DNA of 64,000 bases, from NCBI GenBank assembly GCA_030407315.1, contig JALQPE010001855.1, forward strand, positions 107,632 through 171,631, read 5' to 3'. This DNA comes from Asparagopsis taxiformis. Its lineage: Eukaryota; Rhodophyta; Florideophyceae; Bonnemaisoniales; Bonnemaisoniaceae. The notes under the pieces are model-generated. The model searched no databases and was not told the DNA's origin. It saw only the letters and a list, made by a program, of their open reading frames with translations. Below, in pieces: positions 9,977-21,040 of this stretch. Made by a program: the position numbers and the translations under genes. The stretch's first letter is position 1; each line of letters opens with the position of its first letter.

Positions 9977-11427
9977 ATGACGTTCATGGAAAACGTAATT
10001 GTCACTGGCAACAGGACAGAGAACTTGATCACACAAGTTCGTGACATTGAAGCAAACAATCTGACTGGCGAGAAACTGCGAAGCGCAATTATTGAAGGAA
10101 TAGACCCTTCGGATTTGTTCACGATGACGTCAGACAAAATGGCATTTTCTATACCAAGTTTAGGGACTTCCTGGTATCTAGAGGAGTTACATTACCGAGG
10201 CACTCTACTGGACGCATAATACGTCAAATTGGGTATCATCTCTACCCAGACGAAGAGAGTACAAGCATTTCAATCAAATTGATTGATCCATCACCACACG
10301 AGGCTAATCAAAACGAATCCATCCCTGAAAGAGACGCCCCAGATGACTCAAGGAAGGTACATAATGTTGCTATGCGATTAGACAAGGAGGAGAAGAAATT
10401 CTCTGGAAGAATAGACGAAAACATTGCAGAGTATCTCTCAAATTATGAATGCATTGCAATCGACTACAACTTGTCAGAAGCTGACAAATATCGGTTCTTA
10501 CATAATTTGTTTAGTGGTGATGCAAAACGATTCTTTCTAGACAAAATCAAACCGTTTGTCCGTAGCTATAATGAAGCTGTGAAACGTATGAATCAGGAAT
10601 TCAATTCTGCAACTAAGCAGGAAAAGATTCTTACACAACTGCGTTCGCTACGTATCACGAAGCTGATTTCATCTACTACCAGCGCATCTATAGCCCTCGA
10701 TACGATATATCAAACCATAACAAAGCTTACACCGCAAGCACCTCCCTCCCACCGTCATGATGCGCACATGCTTGAATTCCTTCGAAAGGCGGTAATTGGG
10801 CAGAAATGGGCAGGCGATGCATTGAAGAGAGCAGCACCAGACAAACTATCATTCCATCAGCTTTATGTCAATCTTGAAGCCGCATTACAGCACCACCTGG
10901 AAGAAGTAGCTGCAAACAATATGGATCGTTTAACAATTGAGACAGAGACAAGAGATGACAATTGCGGATATGGAATTCCTGGAATACACTTTACAGGACA
11001 GGCAAGGTATGGAAGAGATCCTAAACACTTCAGAAGTAGACATAGGAACCATAATGGTCAATATCATGACAAAAGACGTCAGAGAGATATCATATGCTGG
11101 AATTGTGGTGAAAATGGGCACGTTGTCGGCAGTCTGTCTTGCAAAAAACCCGTAAACCACACAAGGGTGATGGCAAAACGAGTCGACTACTACAACAAAA
11201 AGTTCGGCAAGAGTGACAAAAACTATCGTACAGTTCTATTCGAGTTATGTCAAGACTTAGATGCTCAAGAGTCTGACGTGGAAAGTGACTCTGTTGCGGA
11301 TGAAATATTCTTTGTTGATGATGTCGAAAAAACCATCCAAGAAGTAAGAGATTCTCATATTGACGCTGCAAAGAACCATGCCACTCCTTCATTGAACAAC
11401 GCGCTGTACAGCGATGATGATTTTTGA
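9977..11427 (+). pseudogene. B1 gag, one-base deletion near the N terminus
   Basis: The N-terminal 50 residues match B2 gag. A missing T near 10120 (GTT against GTTT in B2) then shifts the frame; the correct frame resumes from 10123 and is open to TGA at 11425-11427. The nucleocapsid has a zinc knuckle CWNC-GENGH-C with spacing CX2CX4HX6C, longer than the usual CX4 at the end. An acidic C-terminal tail ends at the frameshift site. Confidence 0.8.
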
Positions 11428-11456
11428 AGCAGGATTTCAGTCGCCGCGGAATCCTG
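11413..11456 (+). promoter_or_regulatory. B1 gag-pol -1 frameshift site with hairpin
   Basis: Gag ends GAT TTT TGA. The pol frame (-1) has a TGA at 11418-11420 and no ATG at its start, so ribosomes must shift within 11421-11427. TTT (422-424) re-pairs perfectly as TTT one base back. Five bases downstream, CAGGATT (11430-11436) and AATCCTG (11450-11456) form a 7-bp stem with a 13-nt loop. The site is conserved in B2. Confidence 0.65.
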
Positions 11457-14400
11457 ACCAAAAGGCCAGAAAAAAGTCATCCAACACAATGTTGTGAGCA
11501 TTACGAACAAGACAAAGACCAATGTGAAGTGTATGCTGCATGCAATAATATCTTGTTCCACGGGACAAGCTCAGCTACTTTCAATGGCGCTGTGTTAGAT
11601 ATTGGAGCTCAAAAGAGTGTTGTAGGATTACAACAAGCAAAGGCATACGCCAGGTATATGGGGATACCTTACAGGGTGAAAGAATCAAATATTGCCTTCC
11701 GTTTCGGCGATACTATACACAAAAGTCTAGGGAAGATGTACGTCAGAGTACCATCACCATGTGGGGCCTTCGTACCACTGCAAATCGATGTCGTATCTGC
11801 TGACGTTCCAATGTTAGTTGGACTTGATGTGTTGGATAAGCAAGGTTGGTATGCAGATAACACTACAAATATGCTCGTATGTCCTTCTACAAACACCCGT
11901 ACTCCCATAACTCGAAAGTTCGGTCATTTATACCTTGAGTGGGGTGTTATCAACACACTATTTTGCAAGCAAGAGCTAACTAAGCTACACAAACATTTCT
12001 TCCATCCTTCAGTACAAAAGTTGTACGATCTCATCAAGAGGGCAAAGCCTGAAAAGGCAACTATAGAAACTCGCAGGCTCCTAGAAGAAATACAGACAGC
12101 GTGCAAGACCTGTACTGAGCTTGGACCAAGGCCAGCAAGATTTCAAGTGTCTATACCAGGTGAAGTAATTTTCAATCAAGAGTTGGCTCTGGATTTGATG
12201 TGGATACTCTCGAAGCCACTACTTCACATTGTTGATACACAGACACATTTTAGCTCTGCAGGATTTTTACATGGTGAATCTAGCGAAGATATATGGAAGT
12301 CATTCCTCGAAAATTGGGCTGCTTTGTACACAGGATATCCAGATCGATTCCACGTGGATTCTGGATCTGCCTTCACTTCTAAGAGATGGACTGATATATG
12401 CAACTCTGTCGGCATAGAACTAAAGATCTCTGGAATTAGAAGCCATCATTCTCTTGGATCTGGCGAACGGTATCATGCACCACTCCGAAGAATCTTCTTC
12501 AAGATACAAAATGACTTTCCAAGTCTAAGCATTAATTTAATACTGCGCCTAGCGACAAAGGCCATGAATGATACAATGGGGCCGGAAGGGCTTGTGCCAT
12601 CTTTGCTCGTCTTTGGAGTTTTACCAAGATTCCCAATCACCGACTCAAAACTTCCAGAACAAGCAGACAGAATGAGGTCTTTGAACATTGCTAGAAAGGA
12701 AATGGCAATAATTACAGCTGAATTGAGAATACAAAGAGCTATGAAAGCGAACATCCCTTCTGCTTCAGACCGTATAATCAAACCAGGGATGCAACTGTTT
12801 GTTTATAATGAGAAGGACAAACGGTGGAAGTCCGGATATGTCTGTGTGCGCAACTATGGAAAGGTTATCCTAACAAGTGACAAGAGTGGAAAACAATTTA
12901 GATATTCTATTGAGGATGTCATTCCCTTTCAAGATGACACTCAATATGCCTTTACAAACAATGCACAGTACGTTTAAGAGGTTCAGAAGCAATACAACAC
13001 AAGATATCGGTATTACAGAGACTTTAATGCCAAACGACAAAAGAAGAAACAGGTGAAATCTTCAATGAAGCTAAAGAAAAAGAGCTCAAGGGTCTAATTG
13101 CGCGTGACACATGGGAAAAGGTTAAACTATCACAGCTACCATCTGATGCAAACGTTTTAAATGGACGCTTTGTGTTAAGTATCAAAAATGTTGGTTCAAA
13201 AGATGAGTTGTACAAGGCTCGGTTTGTCGTACAAGGACACAAAGACTCTGAAAAAATGTATATCTAATACATAATGCGTCTACTCTGAAACAAAGCTCTA
13301 CAAGACTAATTGCATCAATTGCATCTACTTTTAGCTTCCGCATATTTTCTCATGATATCTCACAAGCGTACCTACAGAGCATGGACAAACTGACGCGAGA
13401 TGTCTATATTAAGCCTCCGAAAGAGCTCACTTGAAGGCGATGAAGTACTGAAGTTACTTAAGCCTTTGTATGGACTGTCAGACTCGGGCGATTACTGGAA
13501 GAAGACTTTCCACCTCCACATGCGCGATGATTTGCATATGCACACTCTCACTGGAGATCCATGTTTTTTCTATTACAAGTCGGAAGGAAAATTGAGCGGG
13601 GGTGGCAGGTACTTTTGTTGATGATTCACTACTCGCTGGAGATAAGAATTTCCAAAAGCCACTCTAGCCAGACGCTCACTAAGTTTGAATCAAGACAAAG
13701 GGAGTGGGACAATATCAATTTCATTGGTTGTAATCTTAAGATGCTGGAAACTGGAGAGATTCAAATATCTCAGAGTGAGTACCTCAGAAAGATACAACCA
13801 GTATCAAAAGGTTCAGATTATGAGGAATTTAGATCGATGAGAGCACGTTTAGCATGGATATGCCACTCCAGACCTGACATATGCGCAGCTATAAGCATGA
13901 CAGCACAAATAACTGCAGCATCCTTCAACGCAGAAAAAATAACTGTACTGAACAAAGTAATCAAGCATCTGCAGAAAACAGCTAATAATGCTCTTTTATA
14001 CAAGAAATTGGACGTTGATTCTATCGCAATCAATGCATATGCTGATGCCAGTTTCAGTAACAACAGCGACCTCACACTCAACTGGGCTTCATCGTTGTGC
14101 TCAAGGATAAGCATTACCAATCAAATATATCCATTTTACGAGTTACAAGTCAAGGAGGGTAGTGCGATCCATATTAGGTGGGGAGGTATACGCATTCTCA
14201 GATGCATTTGATTGGGCATTTACATTCAGACATGACTTGACTGAAAAGCTTATGGGACGAAAAGTTCCTCTGTCGATGTTTACAGACTCAAGATCCCTAT
14301 TGATATAATTACCAAGGCTTCGTCAACGAAAGAGAAGAGACTTATGATCGATCTCACTGCATCAAGGGAAGGATATGAAAAGAATGAAATATCGGACAGG

Positions 14401-14523
14401 GCTAGTTCGATCGGAACATAATCCAGCGGGACGGACTAACCAAAATTGGAAAGTTTCCAGCATGGAACAGCTGATGCATAATAACTGCAAATTCCCAATC
14501 GAACAATGGATAGTCCGACAATG
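11424..14523 (+). pseudogene. B1 pol: protease, integrase, RT, RNase H with many small indels
   Basis: The reading frame is open from 11424 to 12977, covering protease (LDIGAQKS), integrase zinc-binding part and DD35E core (VDSGSAF, then GERYH). Beyond 12940 it breaks repeatedly against B2: about a dozen insertions or deletions of 1-3 bases through RT and RNase H, with few substitutions. RT and RNase H cannot be translated as one frame. This is a dead copy, or one whose 3' half is poorly sequenced. Confidence 0.85.
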
Positions 14524-14557
14524 AGCCACAGCCATTTCGATGAGAAAAAACTGCGAG

Positions 14558-14987
14558 TGTTGTAATTATTACACGAGACATCGAGGAGAGTGGATAATTA
14601 TCATCTACATTTAGTGGCAACACAACATACGAACACGTAATCTCAAATAATGAGAGTGACTCAATAACCTGTGCAAGTCTGCACATCTCTAATTCTTAGT
14701 TGTATTCAGAATAGTACTTAAGGAACAATGTCAAAAGATAGTTGTAGATCACTAGGATCATCAATTTACATTCTACTTACATTCTCACTTTGAGTAAACA
14801 AGGTACACTGTTCACATCACACGAACCTCCAGCGTATCAGTGCGCTAAGGACAGGCATCGTTTGATAACGGTTGACTCATAAGTGGACAGCTTGGCTCCG
14901 GCCGCGTCTACTAACCTATTGACGTACCAGTGGACAGTTTGGCTCCGGCCGCGTCTACTACACCGGTTCTGTCATAGTTAAACTACA
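14558..14987 (+). repeat. LTR 2 of array B, shared by B1 and B2
   Basis: 430 bp, same termini as LTR 1. It serves as the 3' LTR of B1 and the 5' LTR of B2. Confidence 0.9.
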
Positions 14988-15027
14988 TTCGCGAATACGT
15001 TTACGTGAAGTAACCGACTCATTCTCA

Positions 15028-16311
15028 ATGACGTTCATGGAAAACGTAATTGTCACTGGCAACAGGACAAAGAACTTGATCACACAAGTTCGTGACATTG
15101 AAGCAAACAATCTGACTGGCGAGAAACTGCGAAGCGCAATTATTGAAGGAATAGACCCTTCGGATTTGTTTCACGATGACGTCAGACAAAATGGCATTTT
15201 CTATACCAAGTTTAGGGACTTCCTGGTATCTAGAGGAGTTACATTACCGAGGCACTCTACTGGACGCATAATACGTCAAATTGGGTATCATCTCTACCCA
15301 GACGAAGAGAGTACAAGCATTTCAATCAAATTGATTGATCCATCACCACACGAGGCTAATCAAAACGAATCCATCCCTGAAAGAGACGCCCCAGATGACT
15401 CAAGGAAGGTACATAATGTTGCTATGCGATTAGACAAGGAGGAGAAGAAATTCTCTGGAAGAATAGACGAAAACATTGCAGAGTATCTCTCAAATTACGA
15501 ATGCATTGCAATCGACTACAGCTTGTCAGAAGCTGACAAATATCGGTTCTTACATAATTTGTTTAGAGGTGATGCAAAACGATTCTTTCTAGACAACATC
15601 AAACCGTTTGTCCGTAGCTATAATGAAGCTGTGAAACGTATGAATCAGGAATTCAATTCTGCAACTAAGCAGGAAAAGATTCTTACACAACTGCGTTCGT
15701 TACGTATCACTAAGCTGATTTCATCTACTACCAGCACATCTATAGCCCTTGATACGATATATCAAACCATAACAAAGCTTACACCTCAAGCACCTCCCTC
15801 CCACCGTCATGATGCGCACATGCTTGAATTCCTTCGAAAGGCAGTAATTGGGCAGAAATGGGCAGGCGATGCATTGAAGAGAGCAGCACCAGACAAACTA
15901 TCATTCCATCAGCTTTATGTCAATCTTGAAGCCGCATTACAGCACCACCTGGAAGAAGTAGCTGCAAACAATATGGATCGTTTAACAATTGAGACAGAGA
16001 CAAGAGATGACAATTGCGGATATGGAATTCCTGGAATACACTTTACAGGACAGGCAAGGTATGGAAGAGATCCTAAACACTTCAGAAGTAGACATAGGAA
16101 CCATAATGGTCAATATCATGACAAAAGACGTCAGAGAGATATCATATGCTGGAATTGTGGTGAAAATGGGCACGTTGTCGGCAGTCTGTCTTGCAAAAAA
16201 CCCGTAAACCACACAAGGGTGATGGCAAAACGAGTCGACTACTACAACAAAAAGTTCGGCAAGAGTGACAAAACTATCGTACAGTTCTATTCGAGTTATG
16301 TCAAGACTTAG
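15028..16311 (+). CDS. B2 gag, truncated by a one-base deletion
   Basis: ATG at 15028 starts MTFMENV, the same start as in B1. The 427-codon frame covers the Gag domain and a zinc knuckle CX2CX4HX6C around residue 374. At about 16270 it has one A fewer than B1, so it ends early at 16311. A compensating extra A near 16380 returns the sequence to the gag frame, which then reaches the TGA at 16477-16479 just as in B1. The acidic tail and frameshift site are therefore uncoupled from this gag unless the deletion is an artefact. Confidence 0.82.
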   Translation: MTFMENVIVTGNRTKNLITQVRDIEANNLTGEKLRSAIIEGIDPSDLFHDDVRQNGIFYTKFRDFLVSRGVTLPRHSTGRIIRQIGYHLYPDEESTSISIKLIDPSPHEANQNESIPERDAPDDSRKVHNVAMRLDKEEKKFSGRIDENIAEYLSNYECIAIDYSLSEADKYRFLHNLFRGDAKRFFLDNIKPFVRSYNEAVKRMNQEFNSATKQEKILTQLRSLRITKLISSTTSTSIALDTIYQTITKLTPQAPPSHRHDAHMLEFLRKAVIGQKWAGDALKRAAPDKLSFHQLYVNLEAALQHHLEEVAANNMDRLTIETETRDDNCGYGIPGIHFTGQARYGRDPKHFRSRHRNHNGQYHDKRRQRDIICWNCGENGHVVGSLSCKKPVNHTRVMAKRVDYYNKKFGKSDKTIVQFYSSYVKT

Positions 16312-16464
16312 ATGCTCAAGAGTCTGACGTGGAAAGTGACTCTGTTGCGGATGAAATATTCTTTGTTGATGATGTCGAAAAAAACCATCCAAGAAGTAAG
16401 AGATTCTCATATTGACGCTGCAAAGAACCATGCCACTCCTTCATTGAACAACGCGCTGTACAGC

Positions 16465-16508
16465 GATGATGATTTTTGAAGCAGGATTTCAGTCGCCGCG
16501 GAATCCTG
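16465..16508 (+). promoter_or_regulatory. B2 gag-pol -1 frameshift site with hairpin
   Basis: Same structure as in B1: TTTTTGA with the gag-frame stop at 16477-16479, a pol-frame TGA just upstream, and the 7-bp hairpin at 16482-16508. Confidence 0.6.
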
Positions 16509-19500
16509 ACCAAAAGGCCAGAAAAAAGTCATCCAACACAATGTTGTGAGCATTACGAACAAGACAAAGACCAATGTGAAGTGTATGCTGCATGCAATAA
16601 TATCTTGTTCCACGGGACAAGCTCAGCTACTTTCAATGGCGCTGTGTTAGATATTGGAGCTCAAAAGAGTGTTGTAGGATTACAACAAGCCAAGGCATAC
16701 TCCAAGTATATGGGAATACCTTACAGGGTGAAAGAATCAAATATTGCCTTCCGTTTCGGTGATACTATACACAAAAGTCTAGGGAAGATGTACGTCAGAG
16801 TACCATCACCCTGTGGGGCCTTCGTACCACTGCAAATCGATGTCGTATCTGCTGACGTTCCAATGTTAGTTGGACTTGATGTGTTGGATAAGCAAGGTTG
16901 GTATGCAGATAACACTACAAATATGCTCGTATGTCCTTCTACAAACACCCGTACTCCCATAACTCGAAAGTTCGGTCATTTATACCTTGAGTGGGGTGTT
17001 ATCAACACATTATTTTGCAAGCAAGAGCTAACTAAGCTACACAAACATTTCTTCCATCCTTCAGTACAAAAGTTGTACGATCTCATCAAGAGGGCAAAGC
17101 CTGAAAAGGCAACTATAGAAACTCGCAGGCTCCTAGAAGAAATACAGACTGCGTGCAAGACCTGTACTGAGCTTGGACCAAGGCCAGCAAGATTTCAAGT
17201 GTCTATACCAGGTGAAGTAATTTTCAATCAAGAGTTGGCTCTGGATTTGATGTGGATACTCTCGAAGCCACTACTTCACATTGTTGATACACAGACACAT
17301 TTTAGCTCTGCAGGATTTTTACATGGTGAATCTAGCGAAGATATATGGAAGTCATTCCTCGAAAATTGGGCTGCTTTGTACACAGGATATCCAGATCGAT
17401 TCCACGTGGATTCTGGATCTGCCTTCACTTCTAAGAGATGGACTGATATATGCAACTCTGTCGGCATAGAACTAAAGATCTCTGGAATTAGAATCCATCA
17501 TTCTCTTGGATCTGGCGAACGGTATCATGCACCACTCCGAAGAATCTTCTTCAAGATACAAAATGACTTTCCAAGTCTAAGCATTAATTTAATACTGCGC
17601 CTAGCGACAAAGGCCATGAATGATACAATGGGGCCGGAAGGGCTTGTGCCATCCTTGCTCGTCTTTGGAGTTTTACCAAGATTCCCAATCACCGACTCAA
17701 AGCTTCCAGAACAAGCAGACAGAATGAGGGCTTTGAACATTGCTAGAAAGGAAATGGCAATAATTACAGCTGAATTGAGAATACAAAGGGCTATGAAAGC
17801 GAACATCCCTTCTGCTTCAGACCGTATAATCAAACCAGGGATGCAACTGTTTGTTTATAATGAGAAGGACAAACGGTGGAAGTCCGGATATGTCTGTGTG
17901 CGCAACTATGGAAAGGTTATCCTAACAAGTGACAAGAGTGGAAAACAGTTCAGGTATTCTATTGAGGATGTCATTCCCTTTCAAGATGACACTCAAATAT
18001 GCCTCTTAAAAACAATGCACAGTACGTTTAAGAGGTTCAGAAGCAATACAACACAAGATATCGGTATTACAGAGACTTTAATGCCAAACGACAAAAGAAG
18101 AAACAGTGAAATCTTCAATGAAGCTAAAGAAAAAGAGCTCAAGGGTCTAATTGCGCGTGACACATGGGAAAAGGTTAAACTATCACAGCTACCATCTGAT
18201 GCAAACGTTTTAAATGGACGCTTTGTGTTAAGTATCAAAAATGTTGGTTCAAAAGATGAGTTGTACAAGGCTCGGTTTGTCGTACAAGGACACAAAGACT
18301 CTGAAAAAATGTATCTAATACATAATGCGTCTACTCTGAAACAAAGCTCTACAAGACTAATTGCATCAATTGCATCTACTTTTAGCTTCCGCATATTTTC
18401 TCATGATATCTCACAAGCGTACCTACAGAGCATGGACAAACTGACGCGAGATGTCTATATTAAGCCTCCGAAAGAGCTCAAACTTGAAGGCGATGAAGTA
18501 CTGAAGTTACTTAAGCCTTTGTATGGACTGTCAGACTCGGGCGATTACTGGAAGAAGACTTTCCACCTCCACATGCGCGATGATTTGCATATGCACACTC
18601 TCACTGGAGATCCATGTTTTTTCTATTACAAGTCGGAAGGAAAATTGAGCGGGGTGGCAGGTACTTTTGTTGATGATTCACTACTCGCTGGAGATAAGAA
18701 TTTCCAAAGCCACTCTAGCCAGACGCTCACTAAGTTTGAATCAAGACAAAGGGAGTGGGACAATATCAATTTCATTGGTTGTAATCTTAAGATGCTGGAA
18801 ACTGGAGAGATTCAAATATCTCAGAGTGAGTACCTCAGAAAGATACAACCAGTATCAAAAGGTTCAGATTATGAGGAATTTAGATCGATGAGAGCACGTT
18901 TAGCATGGATATGCCACTCCAGACCTGACATATGCGCAGCTATAAGCATGACAGCACAAATAACTGCAGCATCCTTCAACGCAGAAAAAATAACTGTACT
19001 GAACAAAGTAATCAAGCATCTGCAGAAAACAGCTAATAATGCTCTTTTATACAAGAAATTGGACGTTGATTCTATCGCAATCAATGCATATGCTGATGCC
19101 AGTTTCAGTAACAACAGCGACCTCACATCTCAACTGGGCTTCATCGTTGTGCTCAAGGATAAGCATTACCAATCAAATATTATCCATTTTACGAGTTACA
19201 AGTCAAGGAGGGTAGTGCGATCCATATTAGGTGGGGAGGTATACGCATTCTCAGATGCATTTGATTGGGCATTTACATTCAGACATGACTTGGAAAAGCT
19301 TATGGGACGAAAAGTTCCTCTGTCGATGTTTACAGACTCAAGATCCCTATTTGATATAATTACCAAGGCTTCGTCAACGAAAGAGAAGAGACTTATGATC
19401 GATCTCACTGCATCAAGGGAAGGATATGAAAAGAATGAAATATCGGACATTGGGCTAGTTCGATCGGAACATAATCCAGCGGACGGACTAACCAAAATTG

Positions 19501-19577
19501 GAAAGTGTCCAGCACTGGAACAGCTGATGCATAATAACTGCAAATTCCCAATTGAACAATGGATAGTCCGACGATGA
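16476..19577 (+). CDS. B2 pol: protease, integrase, RT, RNase H (1033 codons, intact)
   Basis: The frame opens at TTG 16476, with no ATG, directly at the gag stop, so it is expected as a Gag-Pol fusion made by -1 frameshifting. Protease has LDIGA near residue 59 instead of D-[ST]-G-A. Integrase has an HHCC-type module (LHKHFFH to CKTC) and then a DD35E core (LALDLMW; VDSGSAF; GERYH). RT carries TFVDDSLL at about residue 730, so FVDD replaces YVDD. RNase H has AYADASF and MFTDSRS. The C-terminal ADGLTK motif is typical of Copia RNase H tails. All domains are open, so B2 could supply enzymes to related copies. Confidence 0.9.
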   Translation: MKQDFSRRGILTKRPEKSHPTQCCEHYEQDKDQCEVYAACNNILFHGTSSATFNGAVLDIGAQKSVVGLQQAKAYSKYMGIPYRVKESNIAFRFGDTIHKSLGKMYVRVPSPCGAFVPLQIDVVSADVPMLVGLDVLDKQGWYADNTTNMLVCPSTNTRTPITRKFGHLYLEWGVINTLFCKQELTKLHKHFFHPSVQKLYDLIKRAKPEKATIETRRLLEEIQTACKTCTELGPRPARFQVSIPGEVIFNQELALDLMWILSKPLLHIVDTQTHFSSAGFLHGESSEDIWKSFLENWAALYTGYPDRFHVDSGSAFTSKRWTDICNSVGIELKISGIRIHHSLGSGERYHAPLRRIFFKIQNDFPSLSINLILRLATKAMNDTMGPEGLVPSLLVFGVLPRFPITDSKLPEQADRMRALNIARKEMAIITAELRIQRAMKANIPSASDRIIKPGMQLFVYNEKDKRWKSGYVCVRNYGKVILTSDKSGKQFRYSIEDVIPFQDDTQICLLKTMHSTFKRFRSNTTQDIGITETLMPNDKRRNSEIFNEAKEKELKGLIARDTWEKVKLSQLPSDANVLNGRFVLSIKNVGSKDELYKARFVVQGHKDSEKMYLIHNASTLKQSSTRLIASIASTFSFRIFSHDISQAYLQSMDKLTRDVYIKPPKELKLEGDEVLKLLKPLYGLSDSGDYWKKTFHLHMRDDLHMHTLTGDPCFFYYKSEGKLSGVAGTFVDDSLLAGDKNFQSHSSQTLTKFESRQREWDNINFIGCNLKMLETGEIQISQSEYLRKIQPVSKGSDYEEFRSMRARLAWICHSRPDICAAISMTAQITAASFNAEKITVLNKVIKHLQKTANNALLYKKLDVDSIAINAYADASFSNNSDLTSQLGFIVVLKDKHYQSNIIHFTSYKSRRVVRSILGGEVYAFSDAFDWAFTFRHDLEKLMGRKVPLSMFTDSRSLFDIITKASSTKEKRLMIDLTASREGYEKNEISDIGLVRSEHNPADGLTKIGKCPALEQLMHNNCKFPIEQWIVRR

Positions 19578-19610
19578 GTCACAGCCATTTCGGTAAGAAA
19601 AAACTGCGAG

Positions 19611-20040
19611 TGTTGTAATTATTACACGAGACATCGAGGAGAGTGGATAATTATCATCTACATTTAGTGGCAACACAACATACGAACACGTAATCTCAAA
19701 TAATGAGAGTGACTCAATAACCTGTGCAAGTCTGCACATCTCTAATTCTTAGTTGTATTCAGAATAGTACTTAAGGAACAATGTCAAAAGATAGTTGTAG
19801 ATCACTAGGATCATCAATTTACATTCTACTTACATTCTCACTTTGAGTAAACAAGGTACACTGTTCACATCACACGAACCTCCAGCGTATCAGTGCGCTA
19901 AGGACAGGCATCGTTTGATAACGGTTGACTCATAAGTGGACAGCTTGGCTCCGGCCGCGTCTACTAACCTATTGACGTACCAGTGGACAGTTTGGCTCCG
20001 GCCGCGTCTACTACACCGGTTCTGTCATAGTTAAACTACA
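19611..20040 (+). repeat. LTR 3 of array B
   Basis: 430 bp, ends ACTACA at 20040. The A-rich tract AAGAAAAAACTGCGAG just upstream is the probable polypurine tract. Confidence 0.9.
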
Positions 20041-21040
20041 TGAAAATATATTCCATTATAGGATACAACAGCCAATGCCAAGTGTAAACGTGTACAGCGT
20101 TTGATCTGAAATTTCTCAGAAGAGGACGAATCCGAGACAACTTACCCTCGAGTCCAAGCGCTGCCTGATCTCGTCAGATTATACCCATCGGCAACGCGCT
20201 GGGGAATCGAAATGAATCGCGGCCGGCATTGCAGCGTATCCGAGAGCCAAGCTGGAAGAGTCGTGGCTCCTAACTCTTCTCCCATTCATGATCCAGTCAT
20301 CCAATGAGGTCCTGCATCGTGTGATCAATCCTACCTTTGCGGCTACCTCGCACAACTCTTCGCGCTGCTTGCCACAGCCTCTCCAAAATATATTCAACAT
20401 TGTACGAGCTCCTACTCATCTCCAATAACCAGTAGCCCACTCCGCCCTCGGCTATCCAATCCGTCCCTCACTTGTTCACCGCAGCGGTCCGCCGTCGACG
20501 CATGTTTCTAATTGTGTTCCGCTGCAATCTGAACTGCGAGTTCTCAATCCTGTCAGAAAATATTCCACCAACTAGACAGGACACACAGACTCCCCAACAA
20601 TTGGGAGGCTCCACTTCTGCCACACATGAAAATTTCGAGCGCCACTACATCCGTTCCCTTTTCCGAATTGATTCCTCAAAATCCCTTTGCGAAACATGCA
20701 ACGAGGTTATCGCCATGACATCGCTGCACCTGATGATGCAATGGTTCCATGCTCCATGACATGCAGCGTTCAAGAATAACATACCTGCGCTTGTTCACGA
20801 GTGCATCCCGTACACTGACTGTCACAATGCTCTTCAACACGTAATAATCACGCCCCCCTCGCTTCCTTTGCTCCTCCCACGACCAATCGACAAGCAATAG
20901 AAAAGACACGCACACCGTTACTCGTTCACCTCTCATCTTTATTTAATGCCCCCGTCCACACTTACCACCTTCACCAGCTCGCTTCACCGCTCACAGTACA
21001 TCTACCCTTCCTTCCGCAGTACAACAAAGGCGTTACAAGC
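20041..21040. other. Intergenic host DNA, no gene seen
   Basis: Reading frames are below 100 codons with no recognisable domain. The last 100 bp are C/T-rich like the leader of the WD40 gene and probably derive from the duplicated promoter region. Confidence 0.45.

Larger units (their letters stand above)
9507..20040 (+). mobile_element. Tandem Copia array B1-B2: LTR-internal-LTR-internal-LTR
   Basis: Three nearly identical 430-bp LTRs (9507, 14558, 19611) alternate with two internal regions. The middle LTR is shared, the product expected from unequal crossing-over between LTRs or insertion of a tandem cDNA. The outer flanks (GAAAG on the left, TGAAA on the right) do not form a clean target duplication, which favours recombination. 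The array separates the WD40 gene from its paralogous pseudogene. Confidence 0.88.
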
